This document shows positions 14,330 to 22,868 of a DNA stretch of 29,644 nt, piece by piece. Both the position numbers and the translations under genes were made by a program. Source of the DNA: DATESZ01 sp035283845 (GTDB lineage Bacteria > Desulfobacterota > Syntrophia > Syntrophales > JACQWR01). The DNA lies in NCBI GenBank assembly GCA_035283845.1, contig DATESZ010000038.1, positions 1 to 29,644 of the forward strand, read 5' to 3'. Within the stretch, counting starts at the first letter, position 1. Each line of letters begins with the position of its first letter. A model generated the notes under the pieces. That model was not told the DNA's origin. It ran no database searches and was given only the letters and a program-made list of their open reading frames with translations.

Positions 14330-14374
14330 CCTGCAGGAGGAAATTATGCGTGACTAACAGCCTACAGCCTAAAT
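14322..14374 (+). repeat. Dispersed 53-bp repeat, copy A
   Basis: It aligns without gaps to 24422-24474 with 45 of 53 bases identical by eye. The ends are imperfect inverted repeats (TTAGCCTGCAGG against CCTACAGCCTAA). It overlaps the end of the CheX relic and stops 2 nt before the motB stop codon on the other strand, so it fills the space between convergent genes and could act as a bidirectional terminator structure. Confidence 0.8.
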
Positions 14375-14375
14375 G

Positions 14376-15143
14376 TTAAGGTTTTTGTGGGAGGAGGATG
14401 ATGCTGATCCTTCTGTTTCTCGGGTCTCTCGGGTTTTCCTTAATATACAATTCCTGATCGGCGTATCCCACGACGCGGGCGATGCGTGAAGTATCTATGC
14501 CGCTACGTTCCAGCTCCCTCCGAGCAGCGGACGCCCTGGCCGTGGATAATTCCCAGTTTGTGGTCTGGCCTTTAAAGGGAGCTGCGTCGGTGTGCCCCTC
14601 TATGGCAATGCGGTTCGGCACATTGCCGATGTTTTCCGCCATCAGCTTCAATATCTCCTTAGATTTTTCCGTCGGTTTGGCGCTTCCCAGGGGAAACATC
14701 ATGCTTCCTTCCGCATCGATGATCTGAATCCGCACTCCTCCTTCCACAATGTCCACCAGCACCTGATTTTTCACGGATTCCAGTTTTTCATCGACGGCTT
14801 TTTTAAACTTTTTGACCATATCATCCGCTGCAAGTCCCCCGGCGCCCACCCCTTTTGAGAGATCTTTGGGGCTGTAAGTAAATCCCTTGGCCGGCTGGTC
14901 AAGCACCTGGGAGGTCTTTTCCATGAAGGATGTGCCTGATTCTGTAAATATGTTGTAATGCATGAAGTACTGTGAAACAGCCGCTTTTTTTTCCGGCGAC
15001 GCCATGGCGAGCAACCACATGACGAGAAAAAAGGCCATCATGGCGGTGACAAAGTCCGCATAGGCAACCTTCCATGCCCCTCCGTGGGCCTCCCCGTGTC
15101 CTTTCTTTTTCTTTTTTATGATAATTGGCGCACGTTCTTCCAT
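14376..15143 (-). CDS. motB: Flagellar motor stator protein MotB
   Basis: A 255-residue inner-membrane protein. A basic N-terminus (IIIKKKKKGH) is followed by one membrane segment, VAYADFVTAMMAFFLVMWLL (27-46), with the proton-binding D30. Residues about 48-75 are the plug and linker. An OmpA-type peptidoglycan-binding domain follows (about 125-250), with IAIEGHTDAAPF, NWELSTARA and PRNRRISIILL. With MotA it forms the proton-driven stator; the TAMMAFFLVMWLL segment fits a proton-driven type. The start lies 3 nt after the motA stop, so translation is coupled. Confidence 0.95.
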   Translation of the reverse strand: MEERAPIIIKKKKKGHGEAHGGAWKVAYADFVTAMMAFFLVMWLLAMASPEKKAAVSQYFMHYNIFTESGTSFMEKTSQVLDQPAKGFTYSPKDLSKGVGAGGLAADDMVKKFKKAVDEKLESVKNQVLVDIVEGGVRIQIIDAEGSMMFPLGSAKPTEKSKEILKLMAENIGNVPNRIAIEGHTDAAPFKGQTTNWELSTARASAARRELERSGIDTSRIARVVGYADQELYIKENPRDPRNRRISIILLPQKP

Positions 15144-15146
15144 CTG

Positions 15147-16004
15147 TCACTTTTTCTTTCGGAAAGATTCTTCCACCTCTGTAAAAGACGGCTTGACGCC
15201 GGCAGGGATAACCCGCCTGCCGAATTCAACCGCAACTTTGGGAGCGGCGCCGCCGCCGATAAAGGCAAGCATGGCGACCTTCAGGACGTTGAGATATTGC
15301 ATATCCTCCGACGCAATATAGGCGAGATTTTTGGACATCGGTCCCACATAGCCGTAACACAAAAGTACGCCTAAAAAAGTGCCTACCAGCGCCGCACCTA
15401 CGCTATGTCCCAGTACGGCAGGCGGCTCATTGATCTTCCCCATGGTAATGACAACCCCAAGCACGGCGGCCACGATGCCCAATCCGGGCAGCGAATCGGC
15501 GATAAAACTGAGCATTTGCGAAGGAAGCAATGCTTCTTCGTGATAGGATTCCAGTTCATTGTCGATAAGGGATTCCAGCTCATGGGGCGCGATGGTCGTG
15601 GTCATCACGGTTCTTAAGGTGTCGGTTATGAAGGTTATGGCGTGGTGGTTTTTCAAAATCCCCGGGCACTGAGTAAAAAGGCTGCTCTCTTCGGGGTTGT
15701 CGACGTCGGATTCAATGGAAACAAGACCCTGCTGTCTTATCTTGTAAAATATGCCGTTGAGCAGCATCAGCGCCTCCATATAATCATCTTTGGTGCGTGT
15801 CTTGTGACTGAACATCCTTGCCGTAGCGCTTAAGACGGCTTTTATGACTTTCAGGGGGGAAGCAACAACGAAACCGCCCAAAGCCGCGCCGGCGATGATA
15901 AGCAGTTCAGCCGGTTGAAAAAGAACGGAAAGATTCCCGTGTTCCAGGAGATAACCGCCGATAATAGCGGTAGTGACAATGGCGAAGCCGATAATCGCGA
16001 ACAT
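15147..16004 (-). CDS. motA: Flagellar motor stator protein MotA
   Basis: A 285-residue protein with four membrane segments (about 1-20, 33-52, 168-190 and 202-222) and a large cytoplasmic loop carrying the charged residues that push on FliG. The conserved Pro of LPGLGIVAAVLG (about 170-181) and the GHSVGAALVGTFLGVLLCYG helix are typical of the E. coli-type MotA. It is the middle gene of pilZ-motA-motB, 6 nt after pilZ and 3 nt before motB. It is probably transcribed from the sigma-54-type site upstream of pilZ. Confidence 0.95.
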   Translation of the reverse strand: MFAIIGFAIVTTAIIGGYLLEHGNLSVLFQPAELLIIAGAALGGFVVASPLKVIKAVLSATARMFSHKTRTKDDYMEALMLLNGIFYKIRQQGLVSIESDVDNPEESSLFTQCPGILKNHHAITFITDTLRTVMTTTIAPHELESLIDNELESYHEEALLPSQMLSFIADSLPGLGIVAAVLGVVITMGKINEPPAVLGHSVGAALVGTFLGVLLCYGYVGPMSKNLAYIASEDMQYLNVLKVAMLAFIGGGAAPKVAVEFGRRVIPAGVKPSFTEVEESFRKKK

Positions 16005-16010
16005 ACGCTC

Positions 16011-16553
16011 CTACCTGACCCCTCTTTTTTCCCGCAGGATTTCCCGCTCTCTTTCGAAAACGAATCTGACGATTTCATCCCTGAGCGTGTCATCAAGGAA
16101 AATAAACTGGACGGCGGTCAACCAGCCGTCGTCCTGCTTTTCCGATTTTATTACTTCGCCGCACAGACACAGGGACTGCGATAGTATCGCGGTATGGGGC
16201 ACCTTTATTTCCACTATATCGCCCAGGGTAAAACTTTCCGGGGAGTTGAAACTGATTCCCCCGCCGCTGATGTTTTGCGTTTTATATGGCGAGGATTCAT
16301 CTACTTCTCCGCTCAGGGATACCAGCCTTAATACGGCGTCAATTTTTGCGAGCAAGAGTTTCAACCATTCCGCGAGGACGGGATCATTCACATCAGGGGG
16401 AAGTTTGACGTTGGGTACTCCCTTTCCTTCCGCACGGCTGCGGATGCTCTGCCTCTCTTCGGCCGGAACAAGGCGGATTTCCAGGGGGAAATGGGCATTT
16501 ATTCGTGAAAATTCTCTCTTATTTTGAGTAACCTGGTCAATAACATTGGGCAT
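16011..16553 (-). CDS. PilZ-domain c-di-GMP-binding protein
   Basis: A 180-residue protein with both c-di-GMP-binding motifs of a PilZ domain: RxxxR as REFSR (residues 13-17) and D/NxSxxG as NISGGG (about 95-100). The segment between them is an inserted helical region of about 60 residues (PVLAEWLKLLLAKIDAVLRL), so the two motifs are further apart than usual. It is first in the operon with motA and motB, 6 nt before motA. By analogy with YcgR-like motor brakes it may link c-di-GMP level to stator function; this is inferred from context only. Confidence 0.88.
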   Translation of the reverse strand: MPNVIDQVTQNKREFSRINAHFPLEIRLVPAEERQSIRSRAEGKGVPNVKLPPDVNDPVLAEWLKLLLAKIDAVLRLVSLSGEVDESSPYKTQNISGGGISFNSPESFTLGDIVEIKVPHTAILSQSLCLCGEVIKSEKQDDGWLTAVQFIFLDDTLRDEIVRFVFEREREILREKRGVR

Positions 16554-16604
16554 AAGTTCAACTCCTGTATAAATAGGATGATGTCATATAGACGATTATT
16601 CATC

Positions 16605-16620
16605 AGCATCAAACGTGCCT
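16605..16620 (-). promoter_or_regulatory. Sigma-54-type (-24/-12) promoter before pilZ-motA-motB
   Basis: Read on the minus strand, AGGCACGTTTGATGCT has the invariant GG and GC separated by exactly 10 bases and a perfect GGCACG block; the consensus is TGGCACG-N4-TTGCT. It would start transcription about 40 nt before the pilZ ATG. The -12 block has one mismatch (ATGC for TTGC). Confidence 0.55.
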
Positions 16621-16820
16621 GATTTTTACCACGATAAAGTTCTTTCTTCAAGTGGCATATTATTATATTATTAAACATTCGGCAACCGATTCCTGTCTGA
16701 GCCGTGCGACGTCGTCAAAAAATTGGCGTGATTGATGGCTATTTGACAGGAGCAGGTATTTTTTCGCGCCTATGCGCCGCGAAGGATTCCGCTTGGGAAG
16801 GGGTTGAGCGGGCTGGTGCG

Positions 16821-16838
16821 TGGTATGTAAATTGCTTT
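16821..16838 (+). promoter_or_regulatory. Sigma-54-type (-24/-12) promoter before the TPR gene
   Basis: TGGTATGTAAATTGCTTT has GG (16822-16823) and GC (16834-16835) separated by exactly 10 bases, a perfect TTGCTT -12 block and TGG at -24. The predicted start near 16846 leaves a leader of about 85 nt. The TPR gene, kinase and FlrC-like activator follow and are closely packed, so this promoter may serve all three. Confidence 0.65.
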
Positions 16839-16930
16839 ATCTGGTAAAATATAGTGTGATTTTTTGTGTTTTACCAAAGTGACCGAGGCGGGGGCTCTGT
16901 TGTCCCGTCGCTTTTTAATCAGGCGGAGAT

Positions 16931-18994
16931 GTGAAATATTACAAATACAGCGTCTTTTTTTTATTTATCTTTCTTATGCAATCGGTTTACGTTTATCAGG
17001 CCCAAGCCATTCCCGCAAAATGGCACCAGGAGGAAGCAAAGGCGATAACCGTCGCCCCGCCGCTGTTGAAAGAAGCCATAAGCGCATACGAGGCGGGGAA
17101 ATATGACCTGGCGCTGGAAGCCTTTAAAGGAGCAATGAATCAAGGTCTTCCGGATGCCGCTTTGCGGGAAAAGGCCGAGCGTCTGATGGCAGATTGCCTT
17201 TATTTCCTGGGAATGAAGGGGGATCGGCAGGCATTGCCGGCGGTCGTCGAGCAATACAAGGCCGTCCTTAAGCATTATCCCGATCCGGCAAAAGAAAACG
17301 AGGTTCTTTATTATCGCATGGCGACAAGCTATGAAAAATTGAAATTTTACTATGAGGCTGCGGGCGCCTGGAAAGGACTGATCGTTGCTTATCCCGATTC
17401 CACATTCATACCGGAGGCAACGTTCCGGCTGGGCAATATGTTTCATAAAACGGGAAAATTCAATCGGGCAATCGAAAGATTGAGTGACTACCTGAAGAAA
17501 TATCCCGACGGCGCATATGCAAAGATGGCCTATTTTACCTTGGGAGATTGTTATTATCGTACGCGACAGGCGGATTTGGCCAGCATATGGTTCGATGATG
17601 CGCGGAATAAATGGCCCGAATTCGGAGACATTCCCCAGGATATTCTTATGAATCTCGGCGCCCATGATTTTCGAATGGGAAGATACGCCGGCGCTTTTCA
17701 CTTATTTTCCCTTTATGTCAGCTTGTATCCCACCGATGAATTGAGCAGGGGGGCGCTTTATAGGATGGCCCGCGCCGCTGAAGAAATGAGCGAAACTTCC
17801 CTGGCGCTCAAACTCTACAGTCTGTTCATGGAAAAGTATCCTAAAAGCAGAGAGGCCGAAGATTGCGTGCTGGCGATGGCAAACCTCGGTCTGTCGAATC
17901 CGGGCTTAAAACTTCCTCATTATCTCGCAGATTTTGGCAGTTATCTGGCGCCGCTTAATGCCTACGATAAAATATTGGAGAAGTATCCTGACGGTGAGCA
18001 GGCGGCAAAGATACTTTTATTAAAGGCGAACGCCCTCGGGAAGTACGGCAGAGCAAGAGAGGCTTTTGCTGCCCATATTGAGCTGTTAAGCAAGTTTCCC
18101 CGGAGCAAACTCAGCGAGGAGATTCGCAAGGGACTTAGCGACCAGGCTGACATTCTGTTGAATGACTATTTTGAAAAGGGGGACCATGCAGCCATTTCGG
18201 ATCTCTATTTCCAGATTTATGCCAAGGGTTTCCTGACGTTGACTGATTTCGACAAAGCATTTAAAATAGGGGAAAGCCTGCGGAAAACATGCCTTTATGA
18301 CGATGCGGCAGAAGTTTATTCCATTATTGCAAAAATCCCCAAGGAACGCGAAAAGGATAACCGCCTTATATTTGCCCTTGTTGAGATTTACGAGGCGCAG
18401 GAGAAATACGGCGAAGCAGAAGTTAAATTGCTGAGTTTGCTAAAAAAAGGGGCGGTGAAAGACCGTAAAGTTATCAACGACGCTAAAAGAGCTTTGGCGG
18501 ATATTTACTATAAAAAAGGCTTGTTTGAAAAGGCCGTTCCGCTTTACGCTGCTGTTCTGGACGCTGCAGCGGATGCTGAGGGGGGGGAGGTTTACAGAAA
18601 TTATGGGCGCTCCCTGCTGTCGATAAATATGAGACAGGCGGCCATAGTGAATTACCTGAAGGCCCTGAGGCATTATGGGAAATACCCCCAAAAGTTTAAT
18701 GCCGATATGCTCGTTGATATATATACCGGGTTGGGGGACGCCTACTATGGCGAAATGAGATACAGCGAAGGAATAGCAATGTATCAGCAGGCCCTCGCTC
18801 AGATATCCGATGATGACGGTAAAAAATGGTTGGAATATCTGGTAGGACAGGGATACGCCTGGATGAAAGATTTGAAAAAAGCGGAAAGTAGTTTTGCCCA
18901 GTTAAAGGGGGCAGCGGAAGGGGATTTCTGGCCGAAGGTTGCCGATTATGGGCTGGAAAGCAGCAGGCGGTCTGGGAAAGGCGCACTGTATTAA
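16931..18994 (+). CDS. Secreted tetratricopeptide-repeat protein in the flagellar cluster
   Basis: A 687-residue protein with a signal peptide (basic MKYYKY, hydrophobic core, probable cleavage after AQA at about residue 26) and then TPR-like helical pairs almost to the end. Repeat signatures include AYEAGKYDLALEAFKGAM (about 52), FRLGNMFHKTGKFNRAIERL (about 166) and ALADIYYKKGLFEKAVPLYA (about 521). It has no other recognised domain. The likely location is the periplasm; cleavage lacks a lipobox Cys. The start is GTG, with GGCGGAG just upstream. It ends 1 nt before the FlrB-like kinase gene. The sigma-54 site and neighbours suggest a flagellar or cell-envelope assembly role; its exact job is unknown. 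Confidence 0.85.
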   Translation: MKYYKYSVFFLFIFLMQSVYVYQAQAIPAKWHQEEAKAITVAPPLLKEAISAYEAGKYDLALEAFKGAMNQGLPDAALREKAERLMADCLYFLGMKGDRQALPAVVEQYKAVLKHYPDPAKENEVLYYRMATSYEKLKFYYEAAGAWKGLIVAYPDSTFIPEATFRLGNMFHKTGKFNRAIERLSDYLKKYPDGAYAKMAYFTLGDCYYRTRQADLASIWFDDARNKWPEFGDIPQDILMNLGAHDFRMGRYAGAFHLFSLYVSLYPTDELSRGALYRMARAAEEMSETSLALKLYSLFMEKYPKSREAEDCVLAMANLGLSNPGLKLPHYLADFGSYLAPLNAYDKILEKYPDGEQAAKILLLKANALGKYGRAREAFAAHIELLSKFPRSKLSEEIRKGLSDQADILLNDYFEKGDHAAISDLYFQIYAKGFLTLTDFDKAFKIGESLRKTCLYDDAAEVYSIIAKIPKEREKDNRLIFALVEIYEAQEKYGEAEVKLLSLLKKGAVKDRKVINDAKRALADIYYKKGLFEKAVPLYAAVLDAAADAEGGEVYRNYGRSLLSINMRQAAIVNYLKALRHYGKYPQKFNADMLVDIYTGLGDAYYGEMRYSEGIAMYQQALAQISDDDGKKWLEYLVGQGYAWMKDLKKAESSFAQLKGAAEGDFWPKVADYGLESSRRSGKGALY

Positions 18995-18995
18995 A

Positions 18996-20231
18996 ATGGA
19001 CGGTCTTCTTGTCTTGCAGCAATCTTTTGAGAATTTCAACAGGGCCACCGCGTCTCTTAAAGAGGCCTATGCCAATCTGGAACAGAAATTTGCGAGCATT
19101 AACCGCGAGTTGGAAATAAAGAATCTGGAACTGGAAAGAACGATCTACGAAAAAGAAGATATGAAAAATTATCTTCGGAATATCTTGGAAAGTCTGACGA
19201 ACGGAGTCGTTGTAACGGATCTGGAAGGAAAAGTTCAAACGATGAATCGGTGTGCCGAAATACTTGCCGGAGTTTCTGAAAGGGACGTCATGGAGAGGCA
19301 TGTAAGCGTTCTGTTCGAGGACATGTCGCCGGAAAGATGGGGAGGTATTTTTTTTTCCGAGTACTTCAATGAAGAAAGGGGTCACAAAATCAAACTGAAA
19401 GGGCGCACATTGGAGATCTTCGGTTCGCCCGTCAATGCCAGGAACGGGGAAGCTGTGGGCGCCGTTTTTATATTGCGCGATATTACGCGGATTGAAAAAC
19501 TGGAAGACATGGCCAAGCGCACGGAGAAATTTGCGGCGATGGGTGAAATGGCCGCAAATATTGCGCACGAAATAAGGAATCCTTTAGGCAGCATAGAGCT
19601 TTTTGCATCTCTTCTCATGAAGGACTTGCAGAAAAAAAGAGACCGCGACAGGGTCGCCAATATAATTACATCGGTAAAAAACACCGATAACAAGATATCC
19701 AATCTCCTGTTGTTTGCCGGAACCAGAACTCCCTGCTGGGAATGCGTCAATATTCACGACATATTGAAGGAGACCTTGTCTTTTTCTGAACAGATTGCCG
19801 TCCAGGGCAATATTTCGCTCTCCTTTAGTATGGTTAAAGGAGAGACTCTCGTTGACGGCGATGCGGAAATGCTGAAGCAAGTATTTTTGAATTTGATCTT
19901 AAATGCCTTTCAGGCGATGCCAGAGGGGGGGCGTCTGCACATAGAAACGAGACGTTCCGACAGGGATCAGTCGCGTCCCAACGCCGCACCGTTTGTCGAG
20001 ATCGTTTTTGCGGACGACGGCAAGGGGATCCCCGAGGAAAACCTGCCTAAAATCTTTGATCCCTTTTTTAGCACCCGTGAAGGCACGTACGGTCTGGGGC
20101 TGGCCATTGTTCACAATATCGTAAGCATGCATAAAGGGGCGATCCATGTGGAGGGCGGCGCAAAGGGGGGCACAGTTTTCACTGTATTATTTCCTTTAAA
20201 TAAAAATTTGACGGCGGGTGATGATGACTAA
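18996..20231 (+). CDS. FlrB-like PAS-domain sensor histidine kinase
   Basis: A 411-residue cytoplasmic kinase without membrane segments. Order: coiled coil (about 12-58), PAS domain (59-165, ILESLTNGVVVTDLEGKV), HisKA with H191 in NIAHEIRNPLGS, and the HATPase with N box FLNLILNAFQAM, G1 ADDGKGIP and G2 GTYGLGLAIV. Cytoplasmic PAS kinases next to an FlrC-type regulator (FlrB/FleS) respond to assembly of the flagellar export apparatus. It starts 1 nt after the TPR stop and overlaps the FlrC-like gene. The frame is open back to 18939, but that part overlaps TPR coding and is not family-like. It should phosphorylate the next gene's product, and perhaps also the activator at 11717. Confidence 0.9.
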   Translation: MDGLLVLQQSFENFNRATASLKEAYANLEQKFASINRELEIKNLELERTIYEKEDMKNYLRNILESLTNGVVVTDLEGKVQTMNRCAEILAGVSERDVMERHVSVLFEDMSPERWGGIFFSEYFNEERGHKIKLKGRTLEIFGSPVNARNGEAVGAVFILRDITRIEKLEDMAKRTEKFAAMGEMAANIAHEIRNPLGSIELFASLLMKDLQKKRDRDRVANIITSVKNTDNKISNLLLFAGTRTPCWECVNIHDILKETLSFSEQIAVQGNISLSFSMVKGETLVDGDAEMLKQVFLNLILNAFQAMPEGGRLHIETRRSDRDQSRPNAAPFVEIVFADDGKGIPEENLPKIFDPFFSTREGTYGLGLAIVHNIVSMHKGAIHVEGGAKGGTVFTVLFPLNKNLTAGDDD

Positions 20232-21597
20232 ACAGATATTGATTGCCGATGATGATTCTTCCATGCGCATGGCCTTGTCGGAATCGCTGGAAAGCTGTGG
20301 CTTCGAGGTGGAAACGGCGGAAAATGGCGCGGACGCCCTTAAGAAATTCGAGAAGGGCAAATTTGAGATCGTTGTCACCGATATGAGGATGCCGAAAATG
20401 ACGGGCATGGATGTCTTGAGGGGCGTCAAAAAAATCTCTCCCCGGACCCCTGTTATACTGATTACCGCTTATGGAACAGTGAAGACGGCAGTGGAGGCCA
20501 TGAAAGAGGGGGCTTCTGAATTTATCATGAAACCCTTTTCTCTCGATGACCTGGAATTTGCCGTAAAAAATGTTATGGCCATAAACAAGGATTGGGATCA
20601 TGGAGCCATGGGGGAAGACGTCCCGCCGGCAACGGAAATCATTACCCGAAACGCGGGTGTCCGGGCCATCCTGAAGCTGCTGGAAAACGTTGCGAGGAGT
20701 AAATCCACCGTGCTTCTGCATGGAGAAAGCGGAACGGGGAAGGAGTTATTTGCCCGCTACATATTTTCACACAGCAACCGGAAAAATATGCCCTTTGTGG
20801 CAGTGAACTGCGCCGCCATTCCCCACAATCTTCTCGAAAGCGAGATGTTCGGTTTTGAGAAGGGCGCATTTACAGGCGCATCGCAGAGGAAGCAGGGGAA
20901 ATTCGAGTTTGCCCACGGGGGCACATTGCTCTTGGACGAGGTCAGTGAAATGGACGTGCAACTGCAGGCTAAACTGCTGCGCGTCCTTCAGGAATCGGAG
21001 GTTGACCTGCTGGGAGGGAAAGCACCGATCCCGGTGGATGTAAGGGTCATCGCCACAACGAACGCCGACTTAAAAGCGCGCATAGAAGAGAAAACCTTCC
21101 GTGAAGATCTGTACTATCGCCTTAATGTTATTCCCGTGAAGATACCTTCCTTAAGAGACAGGGGAGATGACATTGTGCTTTTGACCGAATATTTCCTGAA
21201 GAAATACAGCCAGGTTAATGAACGTCCGCAGCCGAAATTATCGGAAGATGTCCTATCCATTCTAAAAAATTATCCCTGGCCCGGCAATGTAAGGGAGCTG
21301 GAAAATGTAATGGAGAGGGCCGTTTTGATCTGTAACAATGGCATGATCGTGCCGGAAGATCTTTACATGGATAAGGACGAAGTCAGGGGGGAGGGGGGTG
21401 TTTCTTCTGCGGGAAATACCCAGGCGCCTTCTTTTCCCACGGGGAAGACCTTAAGGGACATGGAGAAATCTGCGATTTTCAACGCCTTAGACAGTGTCAA
21501 CGGCAATAAGACAAAGGCGGCAAAGATATTAGGCATAAGCGTCCGCACTATGAGGAATAAACTCCATGAATATGGCTGCGAAGACACCGGCGGCTGA
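20224..21597 (+). CDS. FlrC-like sigma-54-dependent response regulator
   Basis: A protein of about 457 residues: receiver domain (D53 in VVTDMRMPKM, T81, K103), AAA+ domain with GESGTGKE (167-174), GAFTGA (214-219) and LLLDEVSEM Walker B, and a Fis-type helix-turn-helix (NKTKAAKILGISVRTMRNKL). This is the FlrC/FleR plan: an intact GAFTGA loop means it can drive sigma-54 RNA polymerase. It overlaps the FlrB-like kinase by 8 nt; possible starts are GTG 20218, ATG 20221 and ATG 20224, and the last gives the usual MTKQILIADD opening. It is followed at once by a sigma-54 site and flgB, so it is the likely activator of the basal-body operon. Confidence 0.9.
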   Translation: MTKQILIADDDSSMRMALSESLESCGFEVETAENGADALKKFEKGKFEIVVTDMRMPKMTGMDVLRGVKKISPRTPVILITAYGTVKTAVEAMKEGASEFIMKPFSLDDLEFAVKNVMAINKDWDHGAMGEDVPPATEIITRNAGVRAILKLLENVARSKSTVLLHGESGTGKELFARYIFSHSNRKNMPFVAVNCAAIPHNLLESEMFGFEKGAFTGASQRKQGKFEFAHGGTLLLDEVSEMDVQLQAKLLRVLQESEVDLLGGKAPIPVDVRVIATTNADLKARIEEKTFREDLYYRLNVIPVKIPSLRDRGDDIVLLTEYFLKKYSQVNERPQPKLSEDVLSILKNYPWPGNVRELENVMERAVLICNNGMIVPEDLYMDKDEVRGEGGVSSAGNTQAPSFPTGKTLRDMEKSAIFNALDSVNGNKTKAAKILGISVRTMRNKLHEYGCEDTGG

Positions 21598-21622
21598 AGA
21601 CAATTTTTTATGATGGAGAATC

Positions 21623-21638
21623 TGGTACGTGAATTGCA
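21623..21638 (+). promoter_or_regulatory. Sigma-54-type (-24/-12) promoter before flgB
   Basis: TGGTACGTGAATTGCA matches TGGCACG-N4-TTGCA at all but one position, with GG (21624-21625) and GC (21636-21637) separated by exactly 10 bases. Transcription would start near 21648, giving a short leader of about 20 nt before the flgB ATG. It is the best-placed promoter for flgB-flgC-fliE-fliF and the following genes. Confidence 0.8.
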
Positions 21639-21667
21639 GGTCGTTATGAATCATGGAGGTTGTTAAT

Positions 21668-22048
21668 ATGCAATTTCTTTTTGACAAGGCCGTTGGTTAT
21701 TTATCCACCATGATGGATTTCAGAGCGGAGCGGCATAAAGTGCTGGTTTCCAATATCGTCAACCTGGATACGCCTGATTATAAACCTAAGGAACTGGTTT
21801 TTAACAAGAGCCTTGAAGAGGCGCAAGCGGCGAGAAAGGAACTGGAGCTAAGAAGAACGAATAATGGACACCTTGCTGCGGCGCCCGGCAACGGAGAGCA
21901 GTTTCAGGTTATGCAATCGGGAGATAAAGTGGAAATTGACAGGGAGATGGCCGCTCTAACGGAGAACAACCTGATGTTCAATCTGACGGTGGAATTACTT
22001 ACTCGAAAATTCAGAGGCCTCAATACTGTGCTAAAGGAGACAAGATAA
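21668..22048 (+). CDS. flgB: Flagellar proximal rod protein FlgB
   Basis: A 126-residue rod protein of normal length. The N-terminal helix with MMDFRAERHKVLVSNIVNLD is followed by TPDYKPKELVF, the FlgB version of the rod-protein N-terminal motif. The C-terminal helix (ENNLMFNLTVELLTRKFRGL) closes the D0 domain. It is exported by the flagellar type III system and forms the first rod segment. The ATG at 21668 has GGAGGT 7 nt upstream; in-frame codons further up are not needed. It is first in the operon, 2 nt before flgC. Confidence 0.95.
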   Translation: MQFLFDKAVGYLSTMMDFRAERHKVLVSNIVNLDTPDYKPKELVFNKSLEEAQAARKELELRRTNNGHLAAAPGNGEQFQVMQSGDKVEIDREMAALTENNLMFNLTVELLTRKFRGLNTVLKETR

Positions 22049-22050
22049 TT

Positions 22051-22473
22051 ATGGATTTTCTAACATCTTTCAAGATATGCAGCTCCGGCTTGGCGACGCA
22101 GCGGGCAAGAATGGAGGTTGCGGCGAGCAATCTTGCCAATGTGGAAACCACACGCACGCCCGAGGGCGGACCTTACAGGAAAAAGACGGTAGTTTTATCT
22201 TCGGAACCGGTTCCGGATGGTTTTAATACCGCCTTTAAAGATGCCGTGAAAATGGTTAAGATTGCAGCAATTGTAGAAGAAAAAAACGTAAAAATGGCGC
22301 ACGATCCCTCTCATCCCGATGCCGATGCGAAGGGATTTGTCGCCAAACCAGATATTAATCCGGTTTTGGAGATGACTGAAATGATTGCGGCAGGTAGAAG
22401 CTACGAAGCATGTGTGACGGCGTTTGACGCTACAAAGAGTATGGCATTGAAGACGCTGGAAATGGGCAGATAG
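22051..22473 (+). CDS. flgC: Flagellar proximal rod protein FlgC
   Basis: A 140-residue rod protein. It has the family N-terminus SSGLATQRARMEVAASNLAN followed by VETTRTPEGGPYRKK, and the C-terminal DINPVLEMTEMIAAGRSYEA with the FlgC/FlgG-type helix FDATKSMALKTLEMGR. It follows FlgB in the rod. The intergenic distance to flgB is 2 nt, and AAAGGAGA just upstream lies within the flgB end. Next is fliE after about 50 nt. Confidence 0.95.
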   Translation: MDFLTSFKICSSGLATQRARMEVAASNLANVETTRTPEGGPYRKKTVVLSSEPVPDGFNTAFKDAVKMVKIAAIVEEKNVKMAHDPSHPDADAKGFVAKPDINPVLEMTEMIAAGRSYEACVTAFDATKSMALKTLEMGR

Positions 22474-22525
22474 GAAGGCGGGCTTACGGCGATGATGCTG
22501 CCTGATTAAAGTGGAGGCAATGATT

Positions 22526-22828
22526 ATGAATGATTTGCTTATTCGCGGTGATTTAATGCCGCCTTCCATAGGCGCGGAAGGGCCTGCGGGAGAAAAGCAA
22601 GGCGGGGAGAAAAATTTCTCGACCGTATTGCGGGATGCAGTGGCAGACATAAATAAGTTCCAGCTAAATGCCGAGGAAGCGATTGCAAAGGTCCAGCTCG
22701 ACAATACGACAAGCATCCATGAAGCGGTAATTGCTCTGGAAAAGGCGGATATTTCTTTCCGTGCCATGATGCAGGTAAGGAACAAGATACTGGAAGCCTA
22801 TCAGGAGATCATGAGGATGCAGGTATAG
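22526..22828 (+). CDS. fliE: Flagellar hook-basal body protein FliE
   Basis: A 100-residue protein. The C-terminal two thirds are family-typical: FSTVLRDAVADINKFQLNAE, then HEAVIALEKADISFRAMMQV and RNKILEAYQEIMRMQV. FliE joins the MS ring to the proximal rod and is needed for rod export. The ATG at 22526 has GTGGAGG 8 nt upstream; a GTG at 22511 is part of that ribosome binding site rather than a start. It is followed after 40 nt by fliF, with a short CCGCT/AGCGG hairpin between them. Confidence 0.93.
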   Translation: MNDLLIRGDLMPPSIGAEGPAGEKQGGEKNFSTVLRDAVADINKFQLNAEEAIAKVQLDNTTSIHEAVIALEKADISFRAMMQVRNKILEAYQEIMRMQV

Positions 22829-22868
22829 GGCAAACCGCTGAAAAAAGCGGCAAATGGTGGTGTAAGAA

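Larger units (their letters stand above)
16554..16930. other. Divergent intergenic region between pilZ and the TPR gene
   Basis: No gene is supported in these 377 bases. It carries a sigma-54-type site facing each way (16605-16620 minus, 16821-16838 plus). Between them lies an AT-rich stretch (about 16655-16675) that could bend DNA or bind IHF, and room for activator sites. The AT-rich bend and activator sites are suggestions; no binding motif was identified. Confidence 0.5.

Noticed and set aside
16635..16662. Sigma-28-like site (TAAA...GCATATTA) in the divergent region
   Set aside because: The spacer is 16 rather than 15 and the -10 block has too few matches to GCCGATAA; the sigma-54 sites explain both directions better.
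18939..18995. Upstream in-frame start for the FlrB-like kinase
   Set aside because: It would overlap the end of the TPR gene by 56 nt with a low-complexity, non-family N-terminus; the ATG at 18996 directly follows the TPR stop.
18696..19568. Long minus-strand open frame across the TPR/FlrB junction
   Set aside because: It spans the junction of two well-supported plus-strand genes and its translation shows no recognisable domain.
22835..22850. CCGCT/AGCGG hairpin between fliE and fliF
   Set aside because: The stem is only 5 bp with no T-tract on the coding strand. It is too weak to call a terminator inside an evident operon.
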